NCBI RefSeq assembly: GCF_024349685.1
Contig: NZ_AP025944.1
Location: forward strand, 998,001 to 1,062,000
Direction: 5' to 3'
Source: Pseudomonas sp. LRP2-20
Lineage (GTDB): Bacteria; Pseudomonadota; Gammaproteobacteria; Pseudomonadales; Pseudomonadaceae
DNA length: 64,000 nt
Shown here one piece after another: positions 10,730 through 19,824 of this stretch. The position numbers and the translations under genes were made by a program. The first letter of the stretch is position 1, and each line of letters starts with the position of its first letter. Below the pieces are notes generated by a model. The model did not search any database. It saw only the letters and a list, made by a program, of their open reading frames with translations, and was not told where the DNA came from.

Positions 10730-11730
10730 AAGCCGCGCATCCCGAAGTAGCAGCAGCGACTGGCCAGAACCCCGGTGAGCTGTTGCGCCAGGCCCGCGAG
10801 AAACGGGAGTGGTCGCAAGCCGAGGTGGCCCGCAAGCTCAACCTCACCGTAAGTTCGCTGAACCACGTGGAAACCGGCGCCTTCGACAAGCTGCCCGGGC
10901 ACACTTTCGCCCGTGGTTATATCCGCGCCTACGCCAAATTGATGGACATGGACCAGGCTTCGCTGGTCGAGGCGTTCGACCAGTACACCGGCACCCACGC
11001 CAAGGGCAGCGAAGTGCATTCGCTGGGTCGTATCGAAGAACCCGTGCGTCTTTCCCACAACATCATGCGCGGCGTCACCCTGTTGCTGCTGGTCGCCGTG
11101 GTTGGCGGCAGTTTCATCTGGTGGCAGGACCAGGGCAGCATGAAGGGCAAGGACCTGGCCAAGATCGCCCTCGAGCACGTAGAAGTTGAAAGCGCCGACG
11201 GCACCACCCAGATCCACCCGCTGGACGAGCCTGAAGACCAGGCCGTGACGGCGGGCCAGCAGCCTGAAAGCGCGCCGCTGCCGCTGGAACAGGCCCCTGC
11301 CGAGGCCGCTGCCGAAACCACCGGCGAAGCCGCCGCCGCTGCTCCTGCTCCTGCTCCGGTTCAGCAGGCACCGGCCCATGCTGTCGCGCCAGCCCCGGCC
11401 GCTCCGGTAGCAGTACCGGCCGCCCCCGTGGCCAGCGTGCCAGCCGTCGCCGCCACCGAGCCTGCCGCCCCTGCGGCCGTGCCGGCCGGCAGCGCCAAGG
11501 TTGCAATCCAGTTCACCGCCGATTGCTGGACCCAGGTGTCCGATGGCAACGGCAAGGTGCTGTTCAGCGCCATCAAGCGCAAGGGGGACAACCTCGAGCT
11601 GACCGGCAAGCCGCCATTCGCGGTACGTCTGGGCTTTGCCCGTGGCGCCCAGGTCAGCTACAACGGCCAGGCCGTCGATGTTGCCCCGTTCACCAGTGGC
11701 GAGACCGCTCGCCTGAAGTTGGGACAGTAA
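10726..11730 (+). CDS. rodZ: RodZ-like cytoskeletal HTH membrane protein
   Basis: RodZ family protein linking MreB filaments to the membrane. The 334 residues run in the usual order: an N-terminal XRE-type helix-turn-helix (about 17-75, with GELLRQAREKREWSQAEVARKLNL), a single membrane segment (about 112-130), a long Ala/Pro-rich periplasmic linker (about 180-255), and a C-terminal DUF4115 domain. It overlaps pilF by 4 bases and is followed 3 bases later by ispG. Confidence 0.92.
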   Translation: MKAAHPEVAAATGQNPGELLRQAREKREWSQAEVARKLNLTVSSLNHVETGAFDKLPGHTFARGYIRAYAKLMDMDQASLVEAFDQYTGTHAKGSEVHSLGRIEEPVRLSHNIMRGVTLLLLVAVVGGSFIWWQDQGSMKGKDLAKIALEHVEVESADGTTQIHPLDEPEDQAVTAGQQPESAPLPLEQAPAEAAAETTGEAAAAAPAPAPVQQAPAHAVAPAPAAPVAVPAAPVASVPAVAATEPAAPAAVPAGSAKVAIQFTADCWTQVSDGNGKVLFSAIKRKGDNLELTGKPPFAVRLGFARGAQVSYNGQAVDVAPFTSGETARLKLGQ

Positions 11731-11733
11731 GTC

Positions 11734-12843
11734 ATGCACGGCGAATCTCCGATCAAACGTCGCGAATCCCGCAAAATCTGGGTCGGCAATGTGCCGGTGG
11801 GTGGTGATGCCCCCATCGCGGTGCAGAGCATGACCAACACCGACACCAACGATGTCATGGCCACCGTGGCGCAGATCCAGCGCCTGGTCGATGCCGGCGT
11901 CGACATCGTCCGTGTCTCGGTGCCGGACATGGACGCCGCCGAGGCGTTCGGCAAGATCAAGCAGCTGGTCACTGTGCCGCTGGTTGCCGACATCCATTTC
12001 GACTACAAGATCGCCCTGCGTGTGGCCGAGCTTGGTGTCGATTGCCTGCGCATCAACCCCGGCAACATCGGCCGTGAAGACCGCGTGCGCGCGGTGGTCG
12101 ATGCCGCCCGCGACCGCGGCATCCCGATCCGCATCGGCGTCAACGCCGGCTCCCTGGAAAAGGACCTGCAGAAGAAGTACGGCGAGCCGACCCCGGCCGC
12201 GCTGGTCGAATCGGCCCTGCGTCACGTGGAGCACCTCGACCGCCTGGACTTCCAGGACTTCAAGGTCAGCGTCAAGGCCTCGGACGTGTTCATGGCCGTC
12301 GAAGCCTACCGCCTGCTGGCCAAGCAGATCATCCAGCCGCTGCACCTGGGCATCACCGAAGCCGGTGGCCTGCGCTCGGGGACGGTGAAATCCGCTGTCG
12401 GCCTCGGTATGCTGCTGGCCGAAGGCATCGGCGATACCATCCGTATCTCGCTGGCGGCCGACCCGGTCGAGGAAGTGAAGGTCGGCTACGACATCCTCAA
12501 GTCGCTGCACCTGCGTTCGCGTGGCATCAACTTCATCGCCTGCCCGAGCTGCTCGCGGCAGAACTTCGATGTGGTCAAGACCATGAACGAGCTGGAAGGG
12601 CGCCTGGAAGACCTGCTGGTCCCGCTGGATGTGGCGGTGATCGGTTGCGTGGTCAACGGCCCGGGTGAAGCCAAGGAGTCCCACGTGGGGCTGACCGGCG
12701 GTACGCCGAACCTGGTCTACATCGACGGCAAGCCGGCGCAGAAGCTGACCAATGACAACCTGGTCGATGAGCTGGAGAAGCTCATCCGCCAGAAAGCGGC
12801 CGAAAAGGTCGAGGCTGACGCCGCGCTGATCGCGCGCAGCTGA
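11734..12843 (+). CDS. ispG: (E)-4-hydroxy-3-methylbut-2-enyl-diphosphate synthase IspG
   Basis: [4Fe-4S] enzyme of the methylerythritol phosphate pathway to isoprenoids, converting MEcPP to HMBPP. The 369-residue protein has a TIM-barrel first domain and the C-terminal cluster ligands Cys270, Cys273 ([12 protein letters not shown]) and Cys305 ([12 protein letters not shown]), with Glu312 as the expected fourth ligand. It is a likely client of the isc machinery at the start of the window. Confidence 0.97.
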   Translation: MHGESPIKRRESRKIWVGNVPVGGDAPIAVQSMTNTDTNDVMATVAQIQRLVDAGVDIVRVSVPDMDAAEAFGKIKQLVTVPLVADIHFDYKIALRVAELGVDCLRINPGNIGREDRVRAVVDAARDRGIPIRIGVNAGSLEKDLQKKYGEPTPAALVESALRHVEHLDRLDFQDFKVSVKASDVFMAVEAYRLLAKQIIQPLHLGITEAGGLRSGTVKSAVGLGMLLAEGIGDTIRISLAADPVEEVKVGYDILKSLHLRSRGINFIACPSCSRQNFDVVKTMNELEGRLEDLLVPLDVAVIGCVVNGPGEAKESHVGLTGGTPNLVYIDGKPAQKLTNDNLVDELEKLIRQKAAEKVEADAALIARS

Positions 12844-12867
12844 CACACAGATTCGTAAGGACTTTTC

Positions 12868-14157
12868 GTGAGCAAATCGCTGCAAGCCATCCGTGGCATG
12901 AACGACATCCTGCCAGAGCAGTCGCCGCTCTGGCGCTACTTCGAAGGCACCGTTGCCGGCCTGCTGGACACCTACGGGTACAGCCAGATCCGCACGCCGA
13001 TCGTCGAATTCACCGAGCTGTTCAAGCGCTCGATCGGTGAAGTCACCGACATCGTCGAAAAAGAGATGTACACCTTCGAGGACCGCAACGGCGATTCGCT
13101 CACCCTGCGCCCTGAAGGCACCGCCGCCTGCGTACGCGCTGTACTGGAGCATGGCATCACCGGCAACGGCCAGGTGCAGAAGCTCTGGTACATCGGCCAG
13201 ATGTTCCGCCACGAGCGCCCGCAGAAGGGCCGCTACCGCCAGTTCCACCAGATTGGCGTGGAAGTATTCAACCTGGACGGCCCGGACATCGACGCCGAGC
13301 TGATCATGCTGACCTGGCGCCTGTGGGGCCTGCTGGGCATCCAGGACGCGGTCAAGCTCGAGCTCAACAGCCTGGGCACCAGCGAAGCCCGTGCCCGCTA
13401 CCGTGACGCGCTGGTCGAGTTCCTCTCGGCGCGCCTGGAGCAGCTTGACGAAGACAGCCAGCGCCGCCTCAAGAGCAACCCGCTGCGCATCCTCGACAGC
13501 AAGGATCAGGGCACCCAGGCGGTGCTGGTCGGCGCGCCGAAGCTGGAAGACTACCTGGACGAAGATTCCCGCGTGCACTTCGAGGGCCTCAAGGCGCGCC
13601 TCGACGCCGCCGGCATCCCGTTCGTGATCAACACCAAGCTGGTACGCGGCCTGGACTACTACAGCAAGACCGTGTTCGAGTGGGTCACCGACAAGCTCGG
13701 CGCTCAGGGCACCGTCTGCGCCGGTGGCCGTTACGACGGCCTGGTCGAGCAGATGGGCGGCAAGCCGACCACTGGCGTTGGTTTCGCCATGGGTATCGAG
13801 CGCCTGATTCTCCTGCTGGAAACCCTCGGCAAGGTCCCGGAGTCGATCAACCGCACCATCGACGTGTACCTGTGCGCCTTTGGCGAGCAGGCGGAACTGG
13901 CCGGCCTGCGCCTGTCCGAAGGCCTGCGCGACCGCTTGCCGGGCCTGCGCCTGGCGGTCAATGCTGGTGGCGGCAGCTTCAAGAGCCAGTTCAAGAAAGC
14001 CGACAAGAGCGGCGCGCTGTTCGCCCTGATCCTCGGCGACGACGAGCTGGCCAAGCAAGAGATCGGCTTGAAGCCCCTGCGTGGTCAGGGCGAACAACAG
14101 AACATTGCCTGGGATGCTCTGGCTGAGCACCTGGAAACCGCGATCGCTCAGGCGTAA
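12868..14157 (+). CDS. hisS: Histidyl-tRNA synthetase
   Basis: Class II aminoacyl-tRNA synthetase charging tRNA-His. It starts at GTG 12868 and encodes 429 residues. Visible motifs are the N-terminal [12 protein letters not shown], motif 2 around [16 protein letters not shown] (about 112-127), the histidine-specific [15 protein letters not shown] (about 257) and motif 3 [11 protein letters not shown] (about 304). A C-terminal anticodon-binding domain completes it. Confidence 0.97.
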   Translation: MSKSLQAIRGMNDILPEQSPLWRYFEGTVAGLLDTYGYSQIRTPIVEFTELFKRSIGEVTDIVEKEMYTFEDRNGDSLTLRPEGTAACVRAVLEHGITGNGQVQKLWYIGQMFRHERPQKGRYRQFHQIGVEVFNLDGPDIDAELIMLTWRLWGLLGIQDAVKLELNSLGTSEARARYRDALVEFLSARLEQLDEDSQRRLKSNPLRILDSKDQGTQAVLVGAPKLEDYLDEDSRVHFEGLKARLDAAGIPFVINTKLVRGLDYYSKTVFEWVTDKLGAQGTVCAGGRYDGLVEQMGGKPTTGVGFAMGIERLILLLETLGKVPESINRTIDVYLCAFGEQAELAGLRLSEGLRDRLPGLRLAVNAGGGSFKSQFKKADKSGALFALILGDDELAKQEIGLKPLRGQGEQQNIAWDALAEHLETAIAQA

Positions 14158-14196
14158 CGCGGTTCAACAAGCGAATAGGCGAAAAGGAGTATTGGG

Positions 14197-14835
14197 GTGT
14201 CGAGTACCGATGATGAACTGGCAGGGGTCAAGGACTGGTGGAACCGCAACGGCAAGCCGCTGCTGACCGGTGCCCTGCTGGCTGGCGTGGTGGTGTTGGG
14301 CTGGAATACCTGGCACAAGTACCAGAGCAACCAGTCGCAAGGTGCCTCGCAGCTGTATCAGGCTTTGCTTGAGACCAGCCTGACGCCGAATGGCCAACCA
14401 GACGCGACCAAGGTCGCGGAACTGGCCGGCAAGCTCAAGAGCGAGTTCGGCGGTACGGCGTACGCCCAGTACGGCAGCCTGTTCGTGGCCAAGGTCGCGG
14501 TCGAGAGCGGCAAGCTCGACGACGCCGCTGCCGAGCTGAAAAGCGTGCTGGACAAGCCGGCTGACGTCACTCTGGGTGAAATCTCGCGCCAGCGCCTGGC
14601 ACGTGTGCTCGCCGCGCAGAACAAGGCCGAAGAGGCCCTCAAGCTGCTCGACGGCGACGCTGACAAGGCGTTCCTGGCCAGCCGCGAAGAATTGAAGGGT
14701 GACCTGCTGGTGCAGCTGGGTCGCGGCGACGATGCCCACAGTGCCTACGAAAAAGCCAAGGCCGCGCTGTCTGACGAAGCAGCGGTCGGTGGCCTGCAAC
14801 TGAAGCTGGATGACCTGGCCAAAGGGGACGCGTAA
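14197..14835 (+). CDS. yfgM: YfgM-family membrane TPR protein
   Basis: Ancillary factor of the Sec translocon region; in E. coli YfgM works with PpiD and affects outer-membrane protein biogenesis. The 212-residue product starts at GTG 14197 behind AAAAGGAG. It has a short cytoplasmic N-terminus, one membrane helix (about residues 22-40) and a periplasmic TPR-like region. Its position between hisS and bamB is diagnostic. Its stop is immediately followed by the bamB start. Confidence 0.92.
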   Translation: MSSTDDELAGVKDWWNRNGKPLLTGALLAGVVVLGWNTWHKYQSNQSQGASQLYQALLETSLTPNGQPDATKVAELAGKLKSEFGGTAYAQYGSLFVAKVAVESGKLDDAAAELKSVLDKPADVTLGEISRQRLARVLAAQNKAEEALKLLDGDADKAFLASREELKGDLLVQLGRGDDAHSAYEKAKAALSDEAAVGGLQLKLDDLAKGDA

Positions 14836-15978
14836 GTGATCGGTTGGAAACAAGCAGCAGTGCTGACCCTGGCCGTGCTGGCCGCAGGTTGCAGCAGCAA
14901 CAGCAAGAAGGAACTGCCTCCGGCCGAGCTGACCAAGTTCACCGAAGAAGTGGTGCTGAAAAAGCAGTGGAGCCGTTCGATCGGTGACGGCCAGGGCGAA
15001 ACCTACAACACCCTGGTTCCGGCCATCGAGAACGACCGTATCTACGCCTCCGACGTCAACGGCGAAGTCTTCGCCCTCGACCGCATCACCGGTGACGTGG
15101 TGTGGAAGAAGGACCTGGACAAGCCGGTTTCCGGTGCGGTCGGTGTCGGCTATGGCCTGGTCATGCTCGGCACCCTCAAGGGTGAAGTGATCGCCCTGGA
15201 TTCCAGCACCGGTGAGGAACGCTGGAAAGCGCGCGTCACCAGCGAAGTGCTGGCTCCGCCGGCCAACAACGGTGACGTTGTGGTGGTGCAGACCCAGGAT
15301 GACCGCCTGATCGGCCTGGACGCCGCCACCGGCGACCGCCGCTGGATCTACGAAAACACCCCGGCCGTGCTGACCTTGCGTGGCACCGGCGCGCCGATCG
15401 CCACCAACCGCCTGGCCGTCGCCGGCCTGTCCACCGGCAAGGTGGTGGCGGTGGACATCAACAACGGTGTGCCGGTGTGGGAGAGCCGCGTGGCCATCCC
15501 GCAGGGCCGTTCCGAGCTGGACCGCGTGGTCGACATCGACGGCGGCCTGCTGCTGTCTGGTGGTACCCTGTATGTCAGCACCTACCAGGGCCGTGTAGCG
15601 GGCCTGGACCTGGAAAGCGGCCGCGTGCTGTGGCAGCGTGATGCTTCCAGCTACGTGGGTGTCGCCCAGGGCTACGGCAACGTCTATGTCAGCGAAGCCA
15701 CCGGTACCGTTGAAAGCGTCGACGAGCGCTCTTCCAGCGCGCTGTGGAGCAACGATTCGATGGCTCGCCGCCAGCTGACCGCCCCCGAGGTGTTCTCCAG
15801 CTATGTGGCGGTCGGTGATTTCGAGGGTTACCTGCACCTGCTGAGCCAGGTCGATGGCCGTTTCGTCGGCCGTGAACGTATCGACAGCGATGGCCTGCGC
15901 GCCCGCCCACTTGTGGTCGGCGACACCATCTACGTCTTCGGCAACAGCGGCAAGCTCGAGGCACTGACCATCCGCTGA
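14836..15978 (+). CDS. bamB: Outer membrane assembly lipoprotein BamB
   Basis: Beta-propeller lipoprotein of the BAM complex that inserts beta-barrel proteins in the outer membrane. The 380-residue protein starts at GTG 14836, directly abutting yfgM. The lipobox LAAGC at about residue 17-21 marks the mature cysteine. Repeated blades of the PQQ/WD-like type (for example [34 protein letters not shown]) fill the rest. Confidence 0.95.
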   Translation: MIGWKQAAVLTLAVLAAGCSSNSKKELPPAELTKFTEEVVLKKQWSRSIGDGQGETYNTLVPAIENDRIYASDVNGEVFALDRITGDVVWKKDLDKPVSGAVGVGYGLVMLGTLKGEVIALDSSTGEERWKARVTSEVLAPPANNGDVVVVQTQDDRLIGLDAATGDRRWIYENTPAVLTLRGTGAPIATNRLAVAGLSTGKVVAVDINNGVPVWESRVAIPQGRSELDRVVDIDGGLLLSGGTLYVSTYQGRVAGLDLESGRVLWQRDASSYVGVAQGYGNVYVSEATGTVESVDERSSSALWSNDSMARRQLTAPEVFSSYVAVGDFEGYLHLLSQVDGRFVGRERIDSDGLRARPLVVGDTIYVFGNSGKLEALTIR

Positions 15979-16038
15979 AGCTATGCTTGAAGCCTTGCCG
16001 GCTTCAGGCCGCGGCGTAGGACACGCCGCTCGAACTCC

Positions 16039-16070
16039 GGCCGCTGCCTTGCAGCGGCCTTTGCATTTTC
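16039..16070 (+). terminator. Hairpin between bamB and der (terminator or attenuator)
   Basis: A perfect 9-base stem, GGCCGCTGC (16039-16047) and GCAGCGGCC (16051-16059), with a 3-base loop, is followed by TTTGCATTTTC. It resembles a rho-independent terminator with an imperfect T tract, so der may be partly separated from the upstream genes. Confidence 0.6.
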
Positions 16071-16093
16071 AAGAATTCAAGAGTGGAGAGCCG

Positions 16094-17557
16094 ATGGTTC
16101 CCGTAATCGCCCTGGTGGGCCGCCCGAACGTCGGCAAATCCACCATGTTCAACCGCCTGACCAAGACCCGCGATGCCATCGTCGGTGACTTGTCGGGCCT
16201 GACCCGCGACCGCCAGTATGGTGATGCCACCTGGCAGGGTCGTTCCTTCATCCTCATCGACACCGGCGGTATCACCGGTGACGAAGTGGGCATGGACGAG
16301 AAGATGGCCGAGCAGTCGCTGATGGCCATCGAAGAAGCCGACTATGTGCTGTTCCTGGTCGACGCCCGCGCCGGCATGACCGCCGCCGACCAGATGATTG
16401 CCGAGCACCTGCGCAAGCGCAACAAAGAGGCGATCCTGGTCGCCAACAAGATCGACAACATCGACGCCGACGTCGCTCGCGCCGAGTTCTCGCCGCTGGG
16501 CATGGGCAACGCCATTCCGGTGGCCGGTTCCCAGGGCCGTGGCATCAACGCCTTGATGGAAGCCGTGCTTGGCCACATCCCGCGTGACCAGGTCGAGGAA
16601 GCACTGGACGCCGAAGTCGCCGAAGGCGAGGAAGCAGTGCGCATTCCAGGCCCGAGCGAAAAGGACGGTATCAAGATCGCCATCATCGGCCGCCCGAACG
16701 TGGGCAAGTCGACCCTGGTCAACCGCATGCTCGGTGAAGAGCGCGTGGTGGTGTACGACCAGCCGGGCACTACCCGCGACAGTATCTACATCCCGTTCGA
16801 GCGTGATGACGAGAAGTACACCTTCATCGACACCGCCGGTGTACGCAAGCGCGGCAAGATCCACGAGGAAGTCGAAAAGTTCTCGGTGGTGAAGACCCTG
16901 CAGGCGATCAAGGACGCCAACGTGGTGATCTTCGTCATGGATGCCCGCGAAGGTGTGGTCGACCATGACCTCAACCTGCTGGGCTTCGCCCTGGAAGCCG
17001 GCCGCGCCATCGTCATCGCCCTGAACAAGTGGGATGGCATGGAGTCGGGCGAGCGCGACTACGTGAAGACCGAGCTGGAGCGCCGGCTGTTCTTCGTCGA
17101 CTTCGCCGACATTCACTTCATCTCCGCCCTGCACGGCACCGGCGTGGGCCACCTGTACAAGTCGGTGCAGGCCGCGTTCAAGTCGGCGGTCACCCGCTGG
17201 CCGACCAGCCGCCTGACGCAGATTCTCGAAGATGCCGTCAGCGAGCACCAGCCGCCGCTGGTCAATGGCCGCCGCATCAAGCTGCGCTATGCCCACCTCG
17301 GTGGTGCCAACCCGCCGCTGATCGTGATCCACGGTAACCAGACCGACAAGATTCCGAAGTCGTACTCGCGTTACCTGGAAAACACCTACCGCCGCGTGCT
17401 GAAGCTGGTCGGTACGCCGATCCGCATCGAGTACAAGGGCGGTGAGAACCCGTACGAGGGCAAGAAGAACACCCTCACCGATCGCCAGGTCAACAAGAAG
17501 CGCCGCTTGATGTCGCACCACAAGAAGGCCGAGAAGAAGCGCCGCGACAAGCGCTGA
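16094..17557 (+). CDS. der: Ribosome biogenesis GTPase Der (EngA)
   Basis: Essential double GTPase acting in 50S subunit maturation. The 487-residue protein starts at ATG 16094 behind GTGGAGAGCCG; the open frame runs upstream to 15983, but that part overlaps the bamB-der hairpin and is not family sequence. Two G domains begin with GRPNVGKST at about residues 9-17 and again at about 199-207. A KH-like C-terminal domain and a very basic tail follow. Confidence 0.97.
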   Translation: MVPVIALVGRPNVGKSTMFNRLTKTRDAIVGDLSGLTRDRQYGDATWQGRSFILIDTGGITGDEVGMDEKMAEQSLMAIEEADYVLFLVDARAGMTAADQMIAEHLRKRNKEAILVANKIDNIDADVARAEFSPLGMGNAIPVAGSQGRGINALMEAVLGHIPRDQVEEALDAEVAEGEEAVRIPGPSEKDGIKIAIIGRPNVGKSTLVNRMLGEERVVVYDQPGTTRDSIYIPFERDDEKYTFIDTAGVRKRGKIHEEVEKFSVVKTLQAIKDANVVIFVMDAREGVVDHDLNLLGFALEAGRAIVIALNKWDGMESGERDYVKTELERRLFFVDFADIHFISALHGTGVGHLYKSVQAAFKSAVTRWPTSRLTQILEDAVSEHQPPLVNGRRIKLRYAHLGGANPPLIVIHGNQTDKIPKSYSRYLENTYRRVLKLVGTPIRIEYKGGENPYEGKKNTLTDRQVNKKRRLMSHHKKAEKKRRDKR

Positions 17558-17570
17558 TTCCGCGTCAGCT

Positions 17571-17656
17571 TCTTCGCGGGCGAGCCCGCTCCCACAGGTA
17601 ATGCACAGTATTCGAAATGTGTGAGGTTCCTGTGGGAGCGGGCTTGCCCGCGAATG
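17571..17656. repeat. REP doublet 1
   Basis: Two inverted copies of the REP sequence face each other: CGCGGGCGAGCCCGCTCCCA on the left and TGGGAGCGGGCTTGCCCGCG on the right, about 30 bases apart. Located between der and the aminotransferase gene. The left copy has GGGCGAGCCC instead of GGGCAAGCCC. Confidence 0.9.
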
Positions 17657-17768
17657 GGCCCTTTGATCCAGCGCAATCCCCCTATTGTTTCAACCTTTTT
17701 CCTGACCGCTCGATCCGCTATGCTCGGACTCCACCCCGTGCCGGATAAACCCCAGGAAAGAGGGCTCC

Positions 17769-18917
17769 ATGATCCGCAGCAAACTGCCGAATGTCGGCAC
17801 GACCATCTTCACCACCATGTCCCAGCTCGCCATGCAGACCGGCGCGCTCAACCTGTCCCAAGGTTTCCCCGACTTCAACGGCCCGCAGGCACTGCTCGAT
17901 GCAGTCGGCCGGCACGTGGCCGCCGGGCATAACCAGTATTCGCCGATGACCGGTTTGCCGGCCTTGCGCCAGCAGGTGGCGGCCAAGGTCGGGCGGTTGT
18001 ATGGCGCCCAGGTCGATGCCGACCAGGAAGTGACCATCACCCCAGGCGCTACCGAAGCGATCTTCTGCGCCATCCAGGCGGTAATCCACGCCGGCGACGA
18101 GGTGATCGTCTTCGATCCCTGCTACGACAGCTACGAGCCCTCTGTGGAGCTGGCGGGCGGGCGTTGTGTGCATGTGCAACTGAGCGACGGTGACTTCCGC
18201 ATCGACTGGCAGCAGTTCAGCGATGCCCTGAGCCCACGCACGCGGATGGTGATCCTCAACTCACCCCACAACCCCAGCGGTGCGCTGATCAGCCGTGAAG
18301 ACCTCGACCAGCTGGCGCGGCTGATCGGCGACCGCGATATCTACCTGGTCAGCGACGAAGTTTACGAGCACCTGGTCTACGACGGCGTGCGCCATGCCAG
18401 CGTGCTCGCCCACGAGCAGCTGTACCAGCGGGCATTCGTCGTCAGTTCGTTCGGCAAGACTTACCACGTCACCGGCTGGAAAACCGGCTACGTGATAGCG
18501 CCGCCGGCCTTGAGCGCCGAGCTGCGCAAGGTGCACCAGTACGTCAACTTCTGCGGCGTGACGCCGCTGCAATGCGCATTGGCGGACTTCATGGCCGAGC
18601 ACCCGGAGCACATCGATGAGCTGCCGGCCTTCTACCAGGCCAAGCGCGACCTGTTCTGCGACCTGCTCGAAAGCTCACGTTTCAGCTTTACCCGCACCGC
18701 AGGCACCTATTTCCAGCTGGTGGACTACTCGCAGATCCGCCCCGACCTGAACGATGTCGACATGGCCTTGTGGCTCACCCGTGAACACGGTGTGGCGACC
18801 ATCCCGGTGTCGGTGTTCTACCAGCAACCCATCCCCGAGCAACGCCTGGTGCGCCTGTGCTTTGCCAAACGTGAGGAGACGCTGCGTCAGGCAGCGGAAA
18901 AACTATGCGCGATCTGA
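17769..18917 (+). CDS. PLP-dependent aminotransferase (methionine aminotransferase type)
   Basis: Class I/II fold-type I aminotransferase of 382 residues, of the YbdL/methionine aminotransferase group. The PLP lysine is Lys230 in SSFGKTYHVTGWKTGY; SPHNPSG (about 165-171) and DEVYE (about 196-200) are also present. Members transaminate methionine, glutamine and aromatic amino acids with 2-oxo acids such as KMTB. The next gene, an omega-amidase-like nitrilase overlapping by 13 bases, fits the known pairing in which glutamine serves as amino donor. Substrate preference is inferred from context. Confidence 0.85.
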   Translation: MIRSKLPNVGTTIFTTMSQLAMQTGALNLSQGFPDFNGPQALLDAVGRHVAAGHNQYSPMTGLPALRQQVAAKVGRLYGAQVDADQEVTITPGATEAIFCAIQAVIHAGDEVIVFDPCYDSYEPSVELAGGRCVHVQLSDGDFRIDWQQFSDALSPRTRMVILNSPHNPSGALISREDLDQLARLIGDRDIYLVSDEVYEHLVYDGVRHASVLAHEQLYQRAFVVSSFGKTYHVTGWKTGYVIAPPALSAELRKVHQYVNFCGVTPLQCALADFMAEHPEHIDELPAFYQAKRDLFCDLLESSRFSFTRTAGTYFQLVDYSQIRPDLNDVDMALWLTREHGVATIPVSVFYQQPIPEQRLVRLCFAKREETLRQAAEKLCAI

Positions 18918-19696
18918 GTGCACTGCCCAACCTGAAAGTCGCCCTGGTCCAGACCACCCTGGCGTGGCATGACCGTGAGGCCAACTACGCGCATTTCGAG
19001 GTGCTGCTGGACCAGGCCCGTGGTGCCGATCTGGTGGTGCTGCCGGAGATGTTCACCACGGGTTTTTCCATGCAGTCGCAAGCCTTGTGCGAGCCTGAGA
19101 ACGGCCCGACCTACAAATGGCTCAAAGCCCAGGCCAAGCGCATCGATGCGGTGATCACCGGCAGCGTGATCATCCAGGCCGCCGACGGCAGCCACCGCAA
19201 CCGTCTGCTGTGGGCGCGGCCGGATGGCGAGATCCTGCATTACGACAAGCGTCACCTGTTCCGCATGGCGGGCGAACACAAGCACTACACCCCGGGTGAG
19301 CGCCAGGTACAGTTCGAGGTCAAGGGGTGGCGGGTGCGCCCGCTGATCTGCTACGACCTGCGCTTCCCGGTGTGGAGCTGTGATGCCCAGGACACCGACC
19401 TGCTGCTGTACACCGCCAACTGGCCCGCGGCACGGCGCCAGCACTGGAACCGGCTGTTGCCGGCGCGGGGTATCGAGAACCTGTGCTATGTGGCGGCAGT
19501 GAACCGAGTGGGGACGGACGGCAAAGGCTTTGCCTATTCCGGCGACAGCCAGGTGCTGGACTTCCAGGGCGAAAGCCTGCTCAGTGCAGGGGAGGCCGAC
19601 GGGGTGTTCACTGCAGTGTTGAGCGCGGCGGAGCTGGCGGCCTACCGCACCAAGTTCCCGGCCAACCTGGATGCCGATACCTTCGAGCTGCACTAA
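18905..19696 (+). CDS. Nitrilase-superfamily omega-amidase (YafV-like)
   Basis: Carbon-nitrogen hydrolase of 263 residues with the Glu-Lys-Cys triad: Glu48 in VVLPEMFTTGFSM, Lys115 in HYDKRHLF and Cys149 in PLICYDLRFPVW. These motifs match the omega-amidase (Nit2/YafV) branch, which hydrolyses 2-oxoglutaramate formed when glutamine is transaminated. It overlaps the aminotransferase by 13 bases, so the pair is very likely cotranslated and probably works in methionine salvage. Confidence 0.85.
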   Translation: MRDLSALPNLKVALVQTTLAWHDREANYAHFEVLLDQARGADLVVLPEMFTTGFSMQSQALCEPENGPTYKWLKAQAKRIDAVITGSVIIQAADGSHRNRLLWARPDGEILHYDKRHLFRMAGEHKHYTPGERQVQFEVKGWRVRPLICYDLRFPVWSCDAQDTDLLLYTANWPAARRQHWNRLLPARGIENLCYVAAVNRVGTDGKGFAYSGDSQVLDFQGESLLSAGEADGVFTAVLSAAELAAYRTKFPANLDADTFELH

Positions 19697-19701
19697 TACA
19701 G

Positions 19702-19800
19702 AGCCGGCCTCTTCGCGGGCAAGCCCGCTCCCACAGGTGATGCACAGCCTTCGAGATCTGTGAGTCACCTGTGGGAGCGGGCTTGCCCGCGAAGAGGCCA
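19702..19800. repeat. REP doublet 2
   Basis: Inverted REP copies (CGCGGGCAAGCCCGCTCCCA and its complement) separated by about 40 bases, between the convergent omega-amidase and piuB genes. Flanking bases GGCCTCTTCGC and GCGAAGAGGCC extend the symmetry. Confidence 0.92.
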
Positions 19801-19824
19801 GCCCTTGGTTACATCAACGTCCGA

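Noticed and set aside
10702..14130. Very long open frame (over 1100 codons) on the minus strand
   Set aside because: It runs antisense to pilF/rodZ/ispG/hisS, which are well-supported genes. It is low in complexity and rich in Ala, Gly, Arg and His, as expected for the antisense frame of GC-rich codons.
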